DNA from: Alphaproteobacteria bacterium
GTDB taxonomy: Bacteria > Pseudomonadota > Alphaproteobacteria > CAAHEQ01 > UBA3637
Assembly (NCBI GenBank): GCA_017647405.1
Contig: JAGCKR010000062.1
Location: forward strand, 103,606-167,605
Direction: 5' to 3'
Length of the DNA: 64,000 nucleotides
Below, piece by piece: positions 54,555 through 63,813 of the stretch; the first letter of the stretch is position 1; each line of letters begins with the position of its first letter. The position numbers and the translations under genes are program-made. The notes under the pieces are model-generated. The model was given only the letters and a program-made list of their open reading frames with translations, was not told where the DNA came from and made no database searches.

Positions 54555-55913
54555 TTAATTCGTTCGTTGAAATGATAATCGTCTTTTTTCATCTAAAAGT
54601 CGCATCATCTGTTTATTATTATTTTGCTTTGCAACAAAAAATGCTAATTCATTGCCGTTTGCCTTTTTATCAAGCAAAAACTTAACAGCTGACTTATCAT
54701 TATATAAAGAAGCTATTTCAAGCGGGGTTGCCTGATAATGTTTTCTTAAACAAACAGATTGATTAAGATTTACACCTCCTTGATATAAGGCTTCAAGAAG
54801 TCTAACATCCGTTTGTTTGGTCCCTAACAATGCCCAATATAATGCCGTCTTTCCATCAGAAGATACAAAATTCACATCAGCACCCTTTTCAATCAAATAC
54901 TTGACCATCTTAACGTCTTTTTGTTCTGCTGCAATCATTAAGGGCGTTTGATAAAGACAACTACCACTTTCTTGATTGATATTCGCACCGGATTTTATCA
55001 ACAAATCAACCATTGCTTTATCTGAATAAAAAACAGCACGATGCAAAACTGTTTCACCAAATCGATCAGTTAAATGAATATCTGCCCCATTTTTGATTAA
55101 CAGTTTAGCCGCGCTCAAATTACCGTTTAAAACGGCATACCCTAAAGGAGTTCTCTCTCCATACCATAAATAATTAAGAGGAAATCCAAGTTTAATCAAC
55201 ATATCCATTGTTCCAACACAATTATGTTTTGTGGCCCAATGAAGCAAAACTGATGTCTTTATATGATAATTTTTTATAAATTCATTCATAAAAAGAGAAA
55301 TATCCTTTTTCTGCTCAATTTTTTTCATCAAAAACAATTCAGTTATTTCGGGTTTTATTGCTTTTTTAAGATTTTTATCAATAAAACTTTCCTTTAAATA
55401 TTTTAAAAAATTACTTAAATTTTTAGCTGGCTTTTGCTTTTTACCCTCTAACAACTCAATCATTTTACTGTTTTTCTGATTATTCAAAAAAGGAAGAGCT
55501 TCCTCTTTTCCTTCAGCGCCTTTTTCAAGCAAATAAGAAACAATTTTTTCATCAGAATATAAAATTGCCTGCACCAATGGTCTTAAAGAATAAAAACCAT
55601 CTTTTTTGGGAACCTTACTGTGGATATCTGCCCCATTTTCAACCAACAGCTGAACCATTTCAATATCTCTTATATGACCGGATATCGCATACGAAAGAGC
55701 TGTTCGTCCATAATCTGAAGCTTTATTAATATCTGCCCCTAAAATTAATAATTTCTGTGCGATATTTTTAAAACCTTTATCTGATGCAACCATTAACGGC
55801 GTTTGATTTTTATCATTAAACGCATTCACATCAGCCCCTTTTAAAACCAAATCGATAAGGCTTCTTTCATCTTTATCATCAATGGCTTTAAATAATAATT
55901 TTTCCATACTCAT
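54555..55913 (-). CDS. Ankyrin-repeat protein
   Basis: A 452-aa protein: four N-terminal ankyrin repeats (QTPLMVASDKGFKNIAQKLL, TALSYAISGHIRDIEMVQLL), a non-repeat helical insert (about 160-225), then about six further repeats (ETVLHRAVFYSDKAMVDLLI, KTALYWALLGTKQTDVRLLE). ATG 55913 follows AAAGGGAAAGG. An upstream in-frame ATG at 55958 overlaps the end of the preceding gene, so the two are probably one operon. Its first repeats resemble the start of the ankyrin protein at 57523. Confidence 0.88.
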   Translation of the reverse strand: MSMEKLLFKAIDDKDERSLIDLVLKGADVNAFNDKNQTPLMVASDKGFKNIAQKLLILGADINKASDYGRTALSYAISGHIRDIEMVQLLVENGADIHSKVPKKDGFYSLRPLVQAILYSDEKIVSYLLEKGAEGKEEALPFLNNQKNSKMIELLEGKKQKPAKNLSNFLKYLKESFIDKNLKKAIKPEITELFLMKKIEQKKDISLFMNEFIKNYHIKTSVLLHWATKHNCVGTMDMLIKLGFPLNYLWYGERTPLGYAVLNGNLSAAKLLIKNGADIHLTDRFGETVLHRAVFYSDKAMVDLLIKSGANINQESGSCLYQTPLMIAAEQKDVKMVKYLIEKGADVNFVSSDGKTALYWALLGTKQTDVRLLEALYQGGVNLNQSVCLRKHYQATPLEIASLYNDKSAVKFLLDKKANGNELAFFVAKQNNNKQMMRLLDEKRRLSFQRTN

Positions 55914-55951
55914 ACCTTTTCCCTTTGATAATATTAATTTATTTTTATTAT

Positions 55952-57454
55952 CTAACATTCACGTAATTTTATTTTTTCTTTGAGTAATTGAAGCGCCAGT
56001 GGCGAATCACTTAAAAAAGGTTTAATTTTCTTTTGAAAACGAAACGTTTGAACAATAGGTGCTGGTTGCCCTTTTGAATTTAAAACAATCATTCCTTCTT
56101 TTTGCATTTCACCTAAAAGCAAATTAAACTGTTTGACTGTTAATTTTTTATCAAGTAAAGGAACAACCTGTCCGAATGACAAATAAGTTTTAGGATTTTC
56201 CGAATAGGATAGAATAAACGTTTTCAAATGCTGTTGAAAAAATTTAATGGCATGCGTATCATTCATTAAAAAATATTTATTATTTTTTTTCACAACAAGT
56301 GGCCTGACTGTTTGAAAAGAATCCATATACAACATCTTTTCATCATAAAGCATTTTTAACATTTCTCTTAGAGAAAAAATATCTCCTCCATTCTGTTGGA
56401 ATTTTTTTGCTAATGTTGATACACATAAACTCTTTTTAATCAATTCATATTCATTAATTCTTTTTTTCAAACGATCGGCAAAAAGTTTTTCAGCATTTAA
56501 ATCGGGCGCAATAACAAGCCTAAAATCATTTGATGTTGAAGCTCTTTTTTCAACTAATGGTAAAAGTTTACCACTTTCATTTTCAAACAATACCTCCTCT
56601 TGATAAGAATGGCTTAGCTCTTCATAAAAGGCTTCTCTGTTTTTTTGTTTTAACTTTTCCAATCTGGGCGATAAAGAAACACCTTCTTTTGCCTCATTGT
56701 AAATAACTTTAAATGTTTCAAGAGCATTGGGATGCGATGAAAGAAAAAATCTATGTTTTCCACCTATAATATATTTTTTGATTAATGCGTGCGACTGTCC
56801 TTTTTCATCTAAATAAATATGATTTTGCAGATACATCTTACTTAATTGTTTTTCAAGATGCGTTCCCCACCCTTTATGAAGCCCTAATCCAACCGCAATT
56901 CGAGCCGGTGTTAAAACTCGAACTATTGCCAATTTTTCCATCTTTTGTTTAAAAAAATCAAAAGCATATTCTGAAGGATTTAAAAAATAGAGTGTATCTT
57001 TTTTGTTTTGAAGAACCAAATCCTGCAAGAATCCATTTTTATCAACAAACTGCGCATTAAAACGGTATAACCGTTCTAAATTTTGATTTATTTTGGTTAA
57101 ACCAAATTGATGGTTCAATTTTTTTCTTAATTGCAACGGCGTTAAACCATCTCTGAAAAAATAAATATCCAACCCTCGCTCTTGAAGAATTCTGGCAAGC
57201 AGTTTTAAAGGATGAGAAGCATTTTTTACACGCAAATATTTTGGAAATCTGCCATATCCATGCTCTTGTTCCACAAGAGGCTTCAATATACTCATTTCAT
57301 CTTGATAATAAACTTTTTTTTCAAACAACTCATTCAACACTAAATGAAATTTTTGGCGATTTTCGGCTTGAGTCATCCCAAAATAAATAACCAATTGACT
57401 TTCTGAAAAATATGCATTTTGCTCAGAAATTTTTTTATTATTTTTTCCTCTCAC
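55952..57454 (-). CDS. Internally repeated protein of unknown family
   Basis: A 500-aa protein that appears to be about six copies of a 70-80-residue module. Each has a helix (L---L---F), a helix ending in L-E---Y or L-Y---M-Y, a hairpin Y-D--G---PLV, a YFL- or FFL-type strand, then S-P-AL--F and a closing helix. Modules begin near 20, 105, 180, 260, 335 and 415. The helix-helix-hairpin layout recalls winged-helix folds. A GTG start follows AAGGAG. It sits between two ankyrin genes on the same strand. Function unknown. Confidence 0.65.
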   Translation of the reverse strand: MRGKNNKKISEQNAYFSESQLVIYFGMTQAENRQKFHLVLNELFEKKVYYQDEMSILKPLVEQEHGYGRFPKYLRVKNASHPLKLLARILQERGLDIYFFRDGLTPLQLRKKLNHQFGLTKINQNLERLYRFNAQFVDKNGFLQDLVLQNKKDTLYFLNPSEYAFDFFKQKMEKLAIVRVLTPARIAVGLGLHKGWGTHLEKQLSKMYLQNHIYLDEKGQSHALIKKYIIGGKHRFFLSSHPNALETFKVIYNEAKEGVSLSPRLEKLKQKNREAFYEELSHSYQEEVLFENESGKLLPLVEKRASTSNDFRLVIAPDLNAEKLFADRLKKRINEYELIKKSLCVSTLAKKFQQNGGDIFSLREMLKMLYDEKMLYMDSFQTVRPLVVKKNNKYFLMNDTHAIKFFQQHLKTFILSYSENPKTYLSFGQVVPLLDKKLTVKQFNLLLGEMQKEGMIVLNSKGQPAPIVQTFRFQKKIKPFLSDSPLALQLLKEKIKLREC

Positions 57455-57478
57455 CTGACACTCCTTTATTTAAGGAGC

Positions 57479-57507
57479 AGTATATCATATTGGTTAAAAT
57501 CTGTCAA
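57479..57507 (-). promoter_or_regulatory. Promoter for internally repeated protein
   Basis: On the minus strand TTGACA (57507-57502), 17 bp, TATACT (57484-57479), 25 nt before the GTG start. Confidence 0.75.
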
Positions 57508-57522
57508 CATTTCACAGGAAAA

Positions 57523-58326
57523 TTACTCTCTTTCCCTTCCTTTTCTTTCTAAAAAAGACTTTTTATTTCTCAAATTTATTTTATTTGTTAATATTTTTTC
57601 AAGCGTTTCATTTGCTTTCAGTTTGGCAAACCTTAACGCACTATCCACTCCACTGGCTCCTTTTGATAAAAGATATTTAACACCAACTTCATTTCGGTGC
57701 AACACCGCCATCACAAGTGGTTGCAAGGTATATAACCGTTTATTATCAGATTGAGGCGCAGTATGAATATCCGCACCGGCATTCACTATTTTTTTCAACA
57801 CTTCTAGACTGCGTGAACGTCCAATAAGCGCATAAGAAAGTGCTGTTTGCCCATAAGGAGAAACAAAATTAACGTCCGCCCCAGCTTTTAATAATGCTTT
57901 CACAGTATCTAAATATCCAAAATCAGCTGCTAACATTAATGGTGTCTGCTTTTCATTTTCATCAACCACATTTAAATTAGCACCTTTTTTTGCTAAGAAA
58001 GAAACAATATCCGAATGCCCATTTAATGCTGCTAACCAAAGAGGTGTTTGCCCATCTTTTTGCGACTTATCAACTTCAGCACCCGCCTCAACCAATAATT
58101 TCACCCCTTCAATATTTCCTGTCAAAGCGGCAACCATTAATGGTGTATACCCATACGATCCCTTGGCATTCAAATCCGCTTTATTTTTAATCATTAAGCG
58201 AATAATTTTTAAATTTCTGTCTTTCACAAGCTGATGAAAAACGGCAGGGCTTAATCCCCCATTGAGCAATTTTTGAGTATTAACATCAAAACAAAGCTCA
58301 CTCTCATGATTAATCTCTAAGCTCAT
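57523..58326 (-). CDS. Ankyrin-repeat protein
   Basis: A 267-aa protein with about six ankyrin repeats (YTPLMVAALTGNIEGVKLLVE, QTPLWLAALNGHSDIVSFLA, QTPLMLAADFGYLDTVKALL, QTALSYALIGRSRSLEVLKK) and a basic C-terminus. ATG 58326 follows AAAGGGAAG, with an in-frame TTG-type start at 58344 rejected. The last repeats resemble the first ones of the 54555 protein (TALSYA, HT--P or HSKVP, LRPLV), so the two share an ancestor. Confidence 0.9.
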   Translation of the reverse strand: MSLEINHESELCFDVNTQKLLNGGLSPAVFHQLVKDRNLKIIRLMIKNKADLNAKGSYGYTPLMVAALTGNIEGVKLLVEAGAEVDKSQKDGQTPLWLAALNGHSDIVSFLAKKGANLNVVDENEKQTPLMLAADFGYLDTVKALLKAGADVNFVSPYGQTALSYALIGRSRSLEVLKKIVNAGADIHTAPQSDNKRLYTLQPLVMAVLHRNEVGVKYLLSKGASGVDSALRFAKLKANETLEKILTNKINLRNKKSFLERKGRERE

Positions 58327-58354
58327 CTTCTTCCCTTTTATCAATCTACTCGTT

Positions 58355-58384
58355 TTTATAGCATACTCTGTTATTCTCTGTCAA
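58355..58384 (-). promoter_or_regulatory. Promoter for 267-aa ankyrin gene
   Basis: On the minus strand TTGACA (58384-58379), 18 bp, TATAAA (58360-58355). Confidence 0.7.
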
Positions 58385-58579
58385 TAAAAAGCGCCTATAA
58401 ACGGGTTAGGTTATTGTACTTTTTCCTTATTTATCTAATTATTCATCTGTTTTTAAGTGTTCACAAATAAAATTTATTCCTTCTCATACAAATAAATAAT
58501 TGCAAAAAAAAATCTTTTATTTTAGCATAAAACTATATCTTATAATCAGGTGAATTTTTAACAAAGAAAGGCTTTTCAA

Positions 58580-59887
58580 ATGCAAAATGACCTTATTAAT
58601 ATGTTGAAAGAGGCAAAAGTTTATAATTTTATTATTAAAAATTATTATCAAACAAAAAAATCTCTTTTCTTTGATGTGTATGAAAAGCACCTTCTCCCTT
58701 GGACATTTACAGCTCTTTATAAACCTGACTTTAAAAATAACAGTCAAAAATATCGTCCCAACTCAAAATTTAAATTACATTATGCCGTTGATCATCACGA
58801 CTTGGAAAAAGCCTCTGAAATCATTGGTCAAATTTGTTCTAAATACAATATTCCGGGATTTAAATTTGTTAATTATCCCTTTGGACAATCAACATTAAAT
58901 GCATGGGAAATGCCCTCATCTAATATTCCCCCACACGAACAAGATGGAAAAGATTTCACAATTTACATAGGAAAAGGACAGGACAATCCTGAATTTATGC
59001 GTTATTTTACGCAATTAATCGAACACAATTTTATCAAACACGGCATCCGCCCTGCCAACAAATTGGGTAGAAATATTTTATTGGGCGATAAACAGATAAA
59101 AGGCTCCCTCTATGGATTTTATCGCTATCCCGATAATGAACAAGGAATTGAAAACCCCAGACACAATTTTATTGCTCCACGTAATGGAGATTTTATGGAT
59201 CAAGTTTCCGTTTATCCACAATCATCCAAAACGATGGTTCATTTTATACCTATTGATACCAAAGATGAGGCAGAAGAAGTTCAAAACGTTTTAAATAAAT
59301 TAGGGATTCCATTTTCAATTCAAAAAAACGATGAATTGGCCTGCAAGAAGAATCCAGATATTCCAGCCTTTAAATTATTTCACAAAGATCCTTATGCCAT
59401 TCAAAAATTGGCCTCCTTTGTGCGTCAAGACTCTTTAAAAAATACCTTTGCCGAAGAACTTGATAACTCAACAGAAGCACAACATGTTCAACACATACTA
59501 AAAAAAATAGGTATTTCCTCTCGACGTATCCAACCTTTTAATAATGCGGAAAGTCCAAAAAGAATTGTGTTTTGCTCCAACAATCAATTAATTAAAAATC
59601 TTATGAGCAAAATTGAAATTGACCATATTTCACAAATGGATGCTGCTATGGTTTCCTCTCAAAAAGAAGCCAATAAACTCTGTTTATTTTTTAAACAACG
59701 AAACATTCCTATCGTTAAAACAGGTTATTACAAAGAAGACGGAACAATACAATATACGATTGTTTACAAAAAAGATCCTAAAATCGATCAAATGTTAAAA
59801 AATTTAAATATCAATTTTCAAGATGAAAAAAATCCTAATTATGCTTTAAAGCAATATGCTCAACAAAAAGCTCAAAAAATTGTTTAA
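58580..59887 (+). CDS. Possible SpvC/OspF-like phosphothreonine lyase-type effector
   Basis: A 435-aa protein. Residues about 60-190 follow the layout of type III phosphothreonine lyases. The order is KFKLH (63-67, cf. K-x-H with the general acid His), GFKF (93-96, cf. catalytic Lys), GKDFTIYI (123-130), GIRPANKLGRNILLGD and YGFYR (178-182). Three loosely repeated 55-65-residue alpha/beta units follow (about 217-280, 291-348, 354-411). The family reading is by eye and uncertain. No signal peptide or export motif was recognised. Confidence 0.5.
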   Translation: MQNDLINMLKEAKVYNFIIKNYYQTKKSLFFDVYEKHLLPWTFTALYKPDFKNNSQKYRPNSKFKLHYAVDHHDLEKASEIIGQICSKYNIPGFKFVNYPFGQSTLNAWEMPSSNIPPHEQDGKDFTIYIGKGQDNPEFMRYFTQLIEHNFIKHGIRPANKLGRNILLGDKQIKGSLYGFYRYPDNEQGIENPRHNFIAPRNGDFMDQVSVYPQSSKTMVHFIPIDTKDEAEEVQNVLNKLGIPFSIQKNDELACKKNPDIPAFKLFHKDPYAIQKLASFVRQDSLKNTFAEELDNSTEAQHVQHILKKIGISSRRIQPFNNAESPKRIVFCSNNQLIKNLMSKIEIDHISQMDAAMVSSQKEANKLCLFFKQRNIPIVKTGYYKEDGTIQYTIVYKKDPKIDQMLKNLNINFQDEKNPNYALKQYAQQKAQKIV

Positions 59888-59907
59888 TTCTAAATTATTT
59901 CAATCAA

Positions 59908-59936
59908 AAAAGGAGGCAAATCACAGCCTCCTTTAA
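59908..59936. terminator. Symmetric terminator between 435-aa gene and lipoprotein gene
   Basis: AAAGGAGGC/GCCTCCTTT stem with an eight-base loop, with flanking A and T tracts. Confidence 0.85.
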
Positions 59937-59957
59937 ATTTAAAAATAATTTGATAAT

Positions 59958-60635
59958 CTATTTTAACCTTTTGTTAATTTCATAAACATCATTTGAAATT
60001 TGATTTCCAATATCTTCCAATGCATTTTTGACATTCTCGATCGTGATTTTTCTGCTTATTTTAGGAACATTGTACCCCCAGTAGGCTGCTGCCCACTCTG
60101 TATCGGATTGAACCGAGGTATATCGTTTGACAAGCTCTTTCTTGCTATTTAAAATTTCAACTGAAATCTTCATTTCATCCTCATCTACACCAAATGGAAA
60201 ACCTAAAAGATTGAGCGTTCCTAAAGAGATAATACTAAGCCAAGCAGTTGCAATATTTTCATAGTGGTCAATCGCATTCCGATATCCAATATTCAACACC
60301 ATATACCCTTTTTTCTCCCCATATGGATTTGTTACCTTATTTTTAACAAAATCATCAAAAAGCGTCATTGTATCTTGCATTCTGGGATCTCTAAAAGAAG
60401 TTCCCGCCATAGCAGAGGCTTGAACCCACCCATTACGGCCAGCGGCACCCATATTATTTGCATTTGCCACAAATCCACCTAATGAAAAAACATTTTCTAA
60501 ATTTGTGGTATCAATAACAGCTTCAAGTGCCGGTAATTTTGTTTGATTATTCACATCTAAAATATAATCTTGGTGCGTAATATTCTTGCAATTTGTAAGC
60601 AAAAATAATGTAGAGAGTAATAAAATTTTTTTCAT
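59958..60635 (-). CDS. Lipoprotein of unknown function
   Basis: A 225-aa predicted lipoprotein: signal peptide with lipobox LLTNC (Cys16), then an alpha/beta domain with SLGGFVANANNMGAAGRNGW and a long helix near the C-terminus (ITIENVKNALEDIGNQISNDVYEI). No domain recognised. The Shine-Dalgarno AAAGGAAG lies 5 nt before the ATG and is complementary to an element in the structured 5' leader described separately, suggesting regulated translation. Confidence 0.75.
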   Translation of the reverse strand: MKKILLLSTLFLLTNCKNITHQDYILDVNNQTKLPALEAVIDTTNLENVFSLGGFVANANNMGAAGRNGWVQASAMAGTSFRDPRMQDTMTLFDDFVKNKVTNPYGEKKGYMVLNIGYRNAIDHYENIATAWLSIISLGTLNLLGFPFGVDEDEMKISVEILNSKKELVKRYTSVQSDTEWAAAYWGYNVPKISRKITIENVKNALEDIGNQISNDVYEINKRLK

Positions 60636-60640
60636 TTCAA

Positions 60641-60845
60641 CTTCCTTTCATATCAAAAATAAATACCACCTTGATGAGAGGTGGCAGGAAGTTAGAACCT
60701 ATTGATGGAATAGTGTAGTATATTAGTTATATAAACCTATTTTACTACCTTCCTGCCATAGGCAAAAAGGTAGTTTTCCGTCTGTTAAAACAGACAACCA
60801 TCCAGAGGGTTCTAAACCTCATATCAGTAATCATCTGATACAAAA
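60641..60845 (-). ncRNA. Structured 5' leader RNA (candidate cis-regulator)
   Basis: Read on the minus strand from a predicted start near 60841, the elements are as follows. Hairpin TATCAG/CTGATA (60840-60835 with 60827-60822); a long-range stem TTAGAACC/GGTTCTAA (60815-60808 with 60699-60692); inner hairpins GTCTGT/ACAGAC and CTACCTT...TGCC/GGCA...AAGGTAG (60773-60745); then hairpin CCACC/GGTGG (60684-60666). The segment CTTCCTGCC (60691-60683) can pair with GGCAGGAAG (60757-60749), or its CTTCCT with the Shine-Dalgarno AGGAAG. These pairings are mutually exclusive. It matches no riboswitch class I can name. Confidence 0.55.
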
Positions 60846-60847
60846 AA

Positions 60848-60876
60848 AATATGACATAAAATGATTTTTATGTCAA
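60848..60876 (-). promoter_or_regulatory. Promoter with palindromic operator for lipoprotein leader
   Basis: On the minus strand TTGACA (60876-60871), 17-bp spacer, CATATT (60853-60848). A perfect 10-bp inverted repeat TGACATAAAA/TTTTATGTCA (60852-60861 with 60866-60875) spans the whole spacer and touches both boxes, as a repressor operator would. The wider gap 60877-61112 is AT-rich with nothing else recognised. Confidence 0.7.
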
Positions 60877-61112
60877 ATTAAAAAAATTGTATCTGTAATT
60901 AATAAAACAAATTTTCAACTATCAACTTAAAATATTTTATCTAAAAAACATCGACCAGAGCGCGTTTTTCTTTTACATAAAAATAAATATCTCACTGAAA
61001 AAAGAGAAATATCACACTCTCCAAGAGCCCATATCAAAACCCTCCTTAATAATTCTTTAGCACAAAACAAAAAAGTGCCACACTGACATCAACCAACGTT
61101 TTTTTATTTACA

Positions 61113-61140
61113 AAAAACCCCCGAAAATATCGGGGGTTTT
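61113..61140 (-). terminator. Terminator of ribosomal protein operon
   Basis: CCCCCGA/TCGGGGG stem with A/T runs on both sides, 23 nt after the rplQ stop. Confidence 0.92.
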
Positions 61141-61162
61141 AAGCGTTTAAGTTGAAATAGTC

Positions 61163-61696
61163 TTATTCAGCTGTTTCTTCTTTAACTGCTTTTTTTGTTG
61201 TTCTTTTGGCTTTAGCTGGTTTTTCAGCTGTTTCTTCTTTAGAAGCTTTTGCTTTTGCAGCCTTTGCCGGTTTTTCGGCTTTAACTTCTTCAACAGCAAC
61301 TTCAACAACTTGACCAGAATCTTTGCCTTTGGCTGTTACATCTCTGTCAACGAGTTCAATGATACCCATTGGTGCACAGTCACCAAAACGGAAACCGGCT
61401 TTTAAAACACGAACATAACCACCCGGACGAGATTGATAACGCGGAGCCAAAACAGTTAAAAGTTTTTCAACCATTGCTTCGTCACGCAAGAAAGAAATCA
61501 ATTGACGACGAACGTGCAATGTGTTTGTCTTTCCTTTTGTGATTAATTTTTCAACAATCGGGCGCAACTCTTTTGCTTTTGGCAATGTTGTTTTAATTTG
61601 TTCATGTTTAATTAAAGAAACTGCCATATTTGCAAACATTGAACGGCGATGAGCTGCTTTTTTATTCAATGTTCTTTTTTTAAATCCGTGACGCAT
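61163..61696 (-). CDS. rplQ: 50S ribosomal protein L17, extended tail
   Basis: A 177-aa protein with the L17 core [24 protein letters not shown] and [29 protein letters not shown] (in overlapping order, residues 1-115). A Lys/Ala/Glu-rich tail of about 50 residues follows, containing two EKPAKA and EETAE units. The bacterial core is about 115-120 residues; the tail is a lineage extension. AAGGA lies 6 nt before the ATG. Confidence 0.97.
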   Translation of the reverse strand: MRHGFKKRTLNKKAAHRRSMFANMAVSLIKHEQIKTTLPKAKELRPIVEKLITKGKTNTLHVRRQLISFLRDEAMVEKLLTVLAPRYQSRPGGYVRVLKAGFRFGDCAPMGIIELVDRDVTAKGKDSGQVVEVAVEEVKAEKPAKAAKAKASKEETAEKPAKAKRTTKKAVKEETAE

Positions 61697-61794
61697 TTTT
61701 CATTCCTTTCTTTCATCACTAAAGCCTTGACGCGCAAAGCTGATAATACATACTGACCATCCACACCTCCAACCTTGGCAATGTAAAGGCCGGA

Positions 61795-61814
61795 CGCCGA
61801 AAACAACTTCGGCG
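61795..61814. other. Hairpin in rpoA-rplQ spacer
   Basis: CGCCGAA/TTCGGCG stem in the 132-nt gap. There is no long T-run, so it is more likely an mRNA-processing or stability element than a terminator. Confidence 0.5.
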
Positions 61815-61828
61815 ATTTTCTTTAGACC

Positions 61829-62842
61829 TTAGTTGTCTGTATCAACAGTTGCTGATAAGACTTCCAAATCTTCTGGTGGCCAACCTTCAACTTGCATACC
61901 AAGATGCAAATCCATTTCGGCCAATAATTCTTTAATTTCATTTAATGATTTACGACCAAAGTTCGGTGTTCTGAGCATTTCAGATTCTGTTTTTTGGACC
62001 AAATCACCAATGTAAATAATATTGTCGTTTTTCAAGCAGTTAGCTGAACGAACGGATAATTCAAGTTCATCCACTTTGAGCAACAAGTTTTTGTTAAACG
62101 GCAATTCAGCAATCTTATCTTCGATTGTTGCTTCTTCCGGTTCTTCAAAGTTGATGAATGATTTGAGTTGTTCTTGCATGATGCGAGCTGCCAAAGCAAC
62201 GGCATCTTCAGGAGAAACAACACCGTTTGTTTCAACTGTTAAATAAAGTTTATCGTAGTCTGTTTGTTGACCGACACGAGCGTTAACAACTTTATAAACA
62301 ACTGATTTAACCGGAGAATAAACTGAATCAATCGGAATTAAACCAATTGGACAATCTTCCGGTCTGTTTTGAGAGGCAACAACATATCCTTTACCTGTTG
62401 AAACCATCATTTCAATATTGATGGAAGCACCGGTATCCAATGTGCAAATAACAGCTTCCGGATTCATAATTTCAACGCTTTGATTCGTTGTAATTTGACC
62501 AGCTGTAACAACACACGGACCTGTTGCATTCAAGTAAATACGTTGTGGTGTTTCAGAATCAACTTTTAAAGCCAATCCTTTGATGTTTAAGATAATTTCC
62601 GTTACATCTTCACGCACACCCGGAATAGATGAAAACTCATGCAAAACACCGTCAATTTTAATTGCATTTACTGCACCACCTTGAAGGGATGAAAGTAAAA
62701 TACGGCGTAAAGCGTTTCCTAATGTTGTCCCAAAGCCTCTTTCTAAAGGTTCAACCACCATCGTTGCCTTAAATCCAGGGACATGTGTATCCACGGAAAG
62801 GTTAGACGGTTTAATCAAATCTTGCCAGTTTTTTTGAATCAT
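61829..62842 (-). CDS. rpoA: RNA polymerase alpha subunit
   Basis: A 337-aa protein: N-terminal dimerisation domain ([42 protein letters not shown] in pieces) and a C-terminal domain ([39 protein letters not shown]) that binds UP elements and activators. Full length and intact. Preceded by rpsK in the usual order. Confidence 0.98.
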   Translation of the reverse strand: MIQKNWQDLIKPSNLSVDTHVPGFKATMVVEPLERGFGTTLGNALRRILLSSLQGGAVNAIKIDGVLHEFSSIPGVREDVTEIILNIKGLALKVDSETPQRIYLNATGPCVVTAGQITTNQSVEIMNPEAVICTLDTGASINIEMMVSTGKGYVVASQNRPEDCPIGLIPIDSVYSPVKSVVYKVVNARVGQQTDYDKLYLTVETNGVVSPEDAVALAARIMQEQLKSFINFEEPEEATIEDKIAELPFNKNLLLKVDELELSVRSANCLKNDNIIYIGDLVQKTESEMLRTPNFGRKSLNEIKELLAEMDLHLGMQVEGWPPEDLEVLSATVDTDN

Positions 62843-62906
62843 TATAAGGTTCCCTTTACAAAAAAAGTTGAGAAGAAGAAAAATTTCTTCTTCTTATACA
62901 ATACAA

Positions 62907-63302
62907 TTAGACTCTGCGACGTTTACGTGCGCGACAGCCATTGTGCGGAATTGAGGTAATATCCTTAATAGATGTGATAACCAAACCAACAGCTTGGAAA
63001 GCACGAAGTGCAGATTCACGACCTGAACCTGGACCTGTAACCAAAACGTCGATTGTTTTCAAACCGTGTTCAACTGCTTTACGAGCAGCATCATCAGCAG
63101 CCATTTGGGCGGCATACGGTGTTGATTTTCTTGAACCTTTAAATCCTTTTAAACCAGCAGATGACCAAGAAATTGTGTTTCCTTGTGTGTCTGTAATGGT
63201 TACCATTGTATTATTAAATGTAGAATTCACATGAGCAACGCCCACAGAGATATTCTTTCTATCGCGATTCTTTGTCCGCGTTGCGACTTTCTTTTCAGCC
63301 AT
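62907..63302 (-). CDS. rpsK: 30S ribosomal protein S11
   Basis: A 131-aa protein with [53 protein letters not shown] and the C-terminal [13 protein letters not shown]. Complete. AAAGGG precedes the ATG. Confidence 0.98.
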   Translation of the reverse strand: MAEKKVATRTKNRDRKNISVGVAHVNSTFNNTMVTITDTQGNTISWSSAGLKGFKGSRKSTPYAAQMAADDAARKAVEHGLKTIDVLVTGPGSGRESALRAFQAVGLVITSIKDITSIPHNGCRARKRRRV

Positions 63303-63319
63303 AAAATACCCTTTCTAAA

Positions 63320-63697
63320 TTACTTTGTTACTTTTTTCTTACCTGCAATGGCAACTGCTTTACCTTTGCGGGTACGAGCGTTCGTATGTGTGCGTTGTCC
63401 ACGGACAGGCAACCCTTTACGATGACGCAAACCACGATAACAACCTAAATCCATCAAACGTTTGATGTTTAAAGATACTTCACGACGCAAGTCACCTTCA
63501 ACGCGATAATTGTTGTCAATTAATTCGCGAATTTTCAATGTTTCTTCGTCTGTTAATTCATTCACACGTTTATGTGAATCAATATTAAGAGTGCTGCAAA
63601 TTTCTTCAGCTTTTTTCCGACCGATACCATAAATATATGTTAAACCGATAACAACAATTTTAGAGGTCGGTATATTTACACCAGCAATACGTGCCAA
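63320..63697 (-). CDS. rpsM: 30S ribosomal protein S13
   Basis: A 125-aa protein: [13 protein letters not shown] start, [13 protein letters not shown] (H2TH-like), [16 protein letters not shown] and a basic C-terminus. The start codon is TTG, with GGAG 8 nt upstream. The position is fixed by the conserved N-terminus. Confidence 0.97.
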   Translation of the reverse strand: MARIAGVNIPTSKIVVIGLTYIYGIGRKKAEEICSTLNIDSHKRVNELTDEETLKIRELIDNNYRVEGDLRREVSLNIKRLMDLGCYRGLRHRKGLPVRGQRTHTNARTRKGKAVAIAGKKKVTK

Positions 63698-63776
63698 GGT
63701 ACTTTCTCCATTAACCTAATAAAAAATAATAACTATTTCATCTAATCATAATGACTAGACACTTAAACGAGTGGGA

Positions 63777-63805
63777 ATTATATACTATTTTTCGTTTAGT
63801 GTCAA
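63777..63805 (-). promoter_or_regulatory. Perfect consensus promoter between adk and rpsM
   Basis: On the minus strand TTGACA (63805-63800), 17-bp spacer, TATAAT (63782-63777): all 12 consensus bases. It would give rpsM-rpsK-rpoA-rplQ their own start inside the ribosomal cluster, with an untranslated leader of about 70 nt. Confidence 0.85.
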
Positions 63806-63813
63806 GCTCTAAT

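Noticed and set aside
60745..60780. Intrinsic terminator on the plus strand at the CTACCTT/AAGGTAG hairpin
   Set aside because: Only four T follow, and the convincing promoter and gene are on the minus strand.
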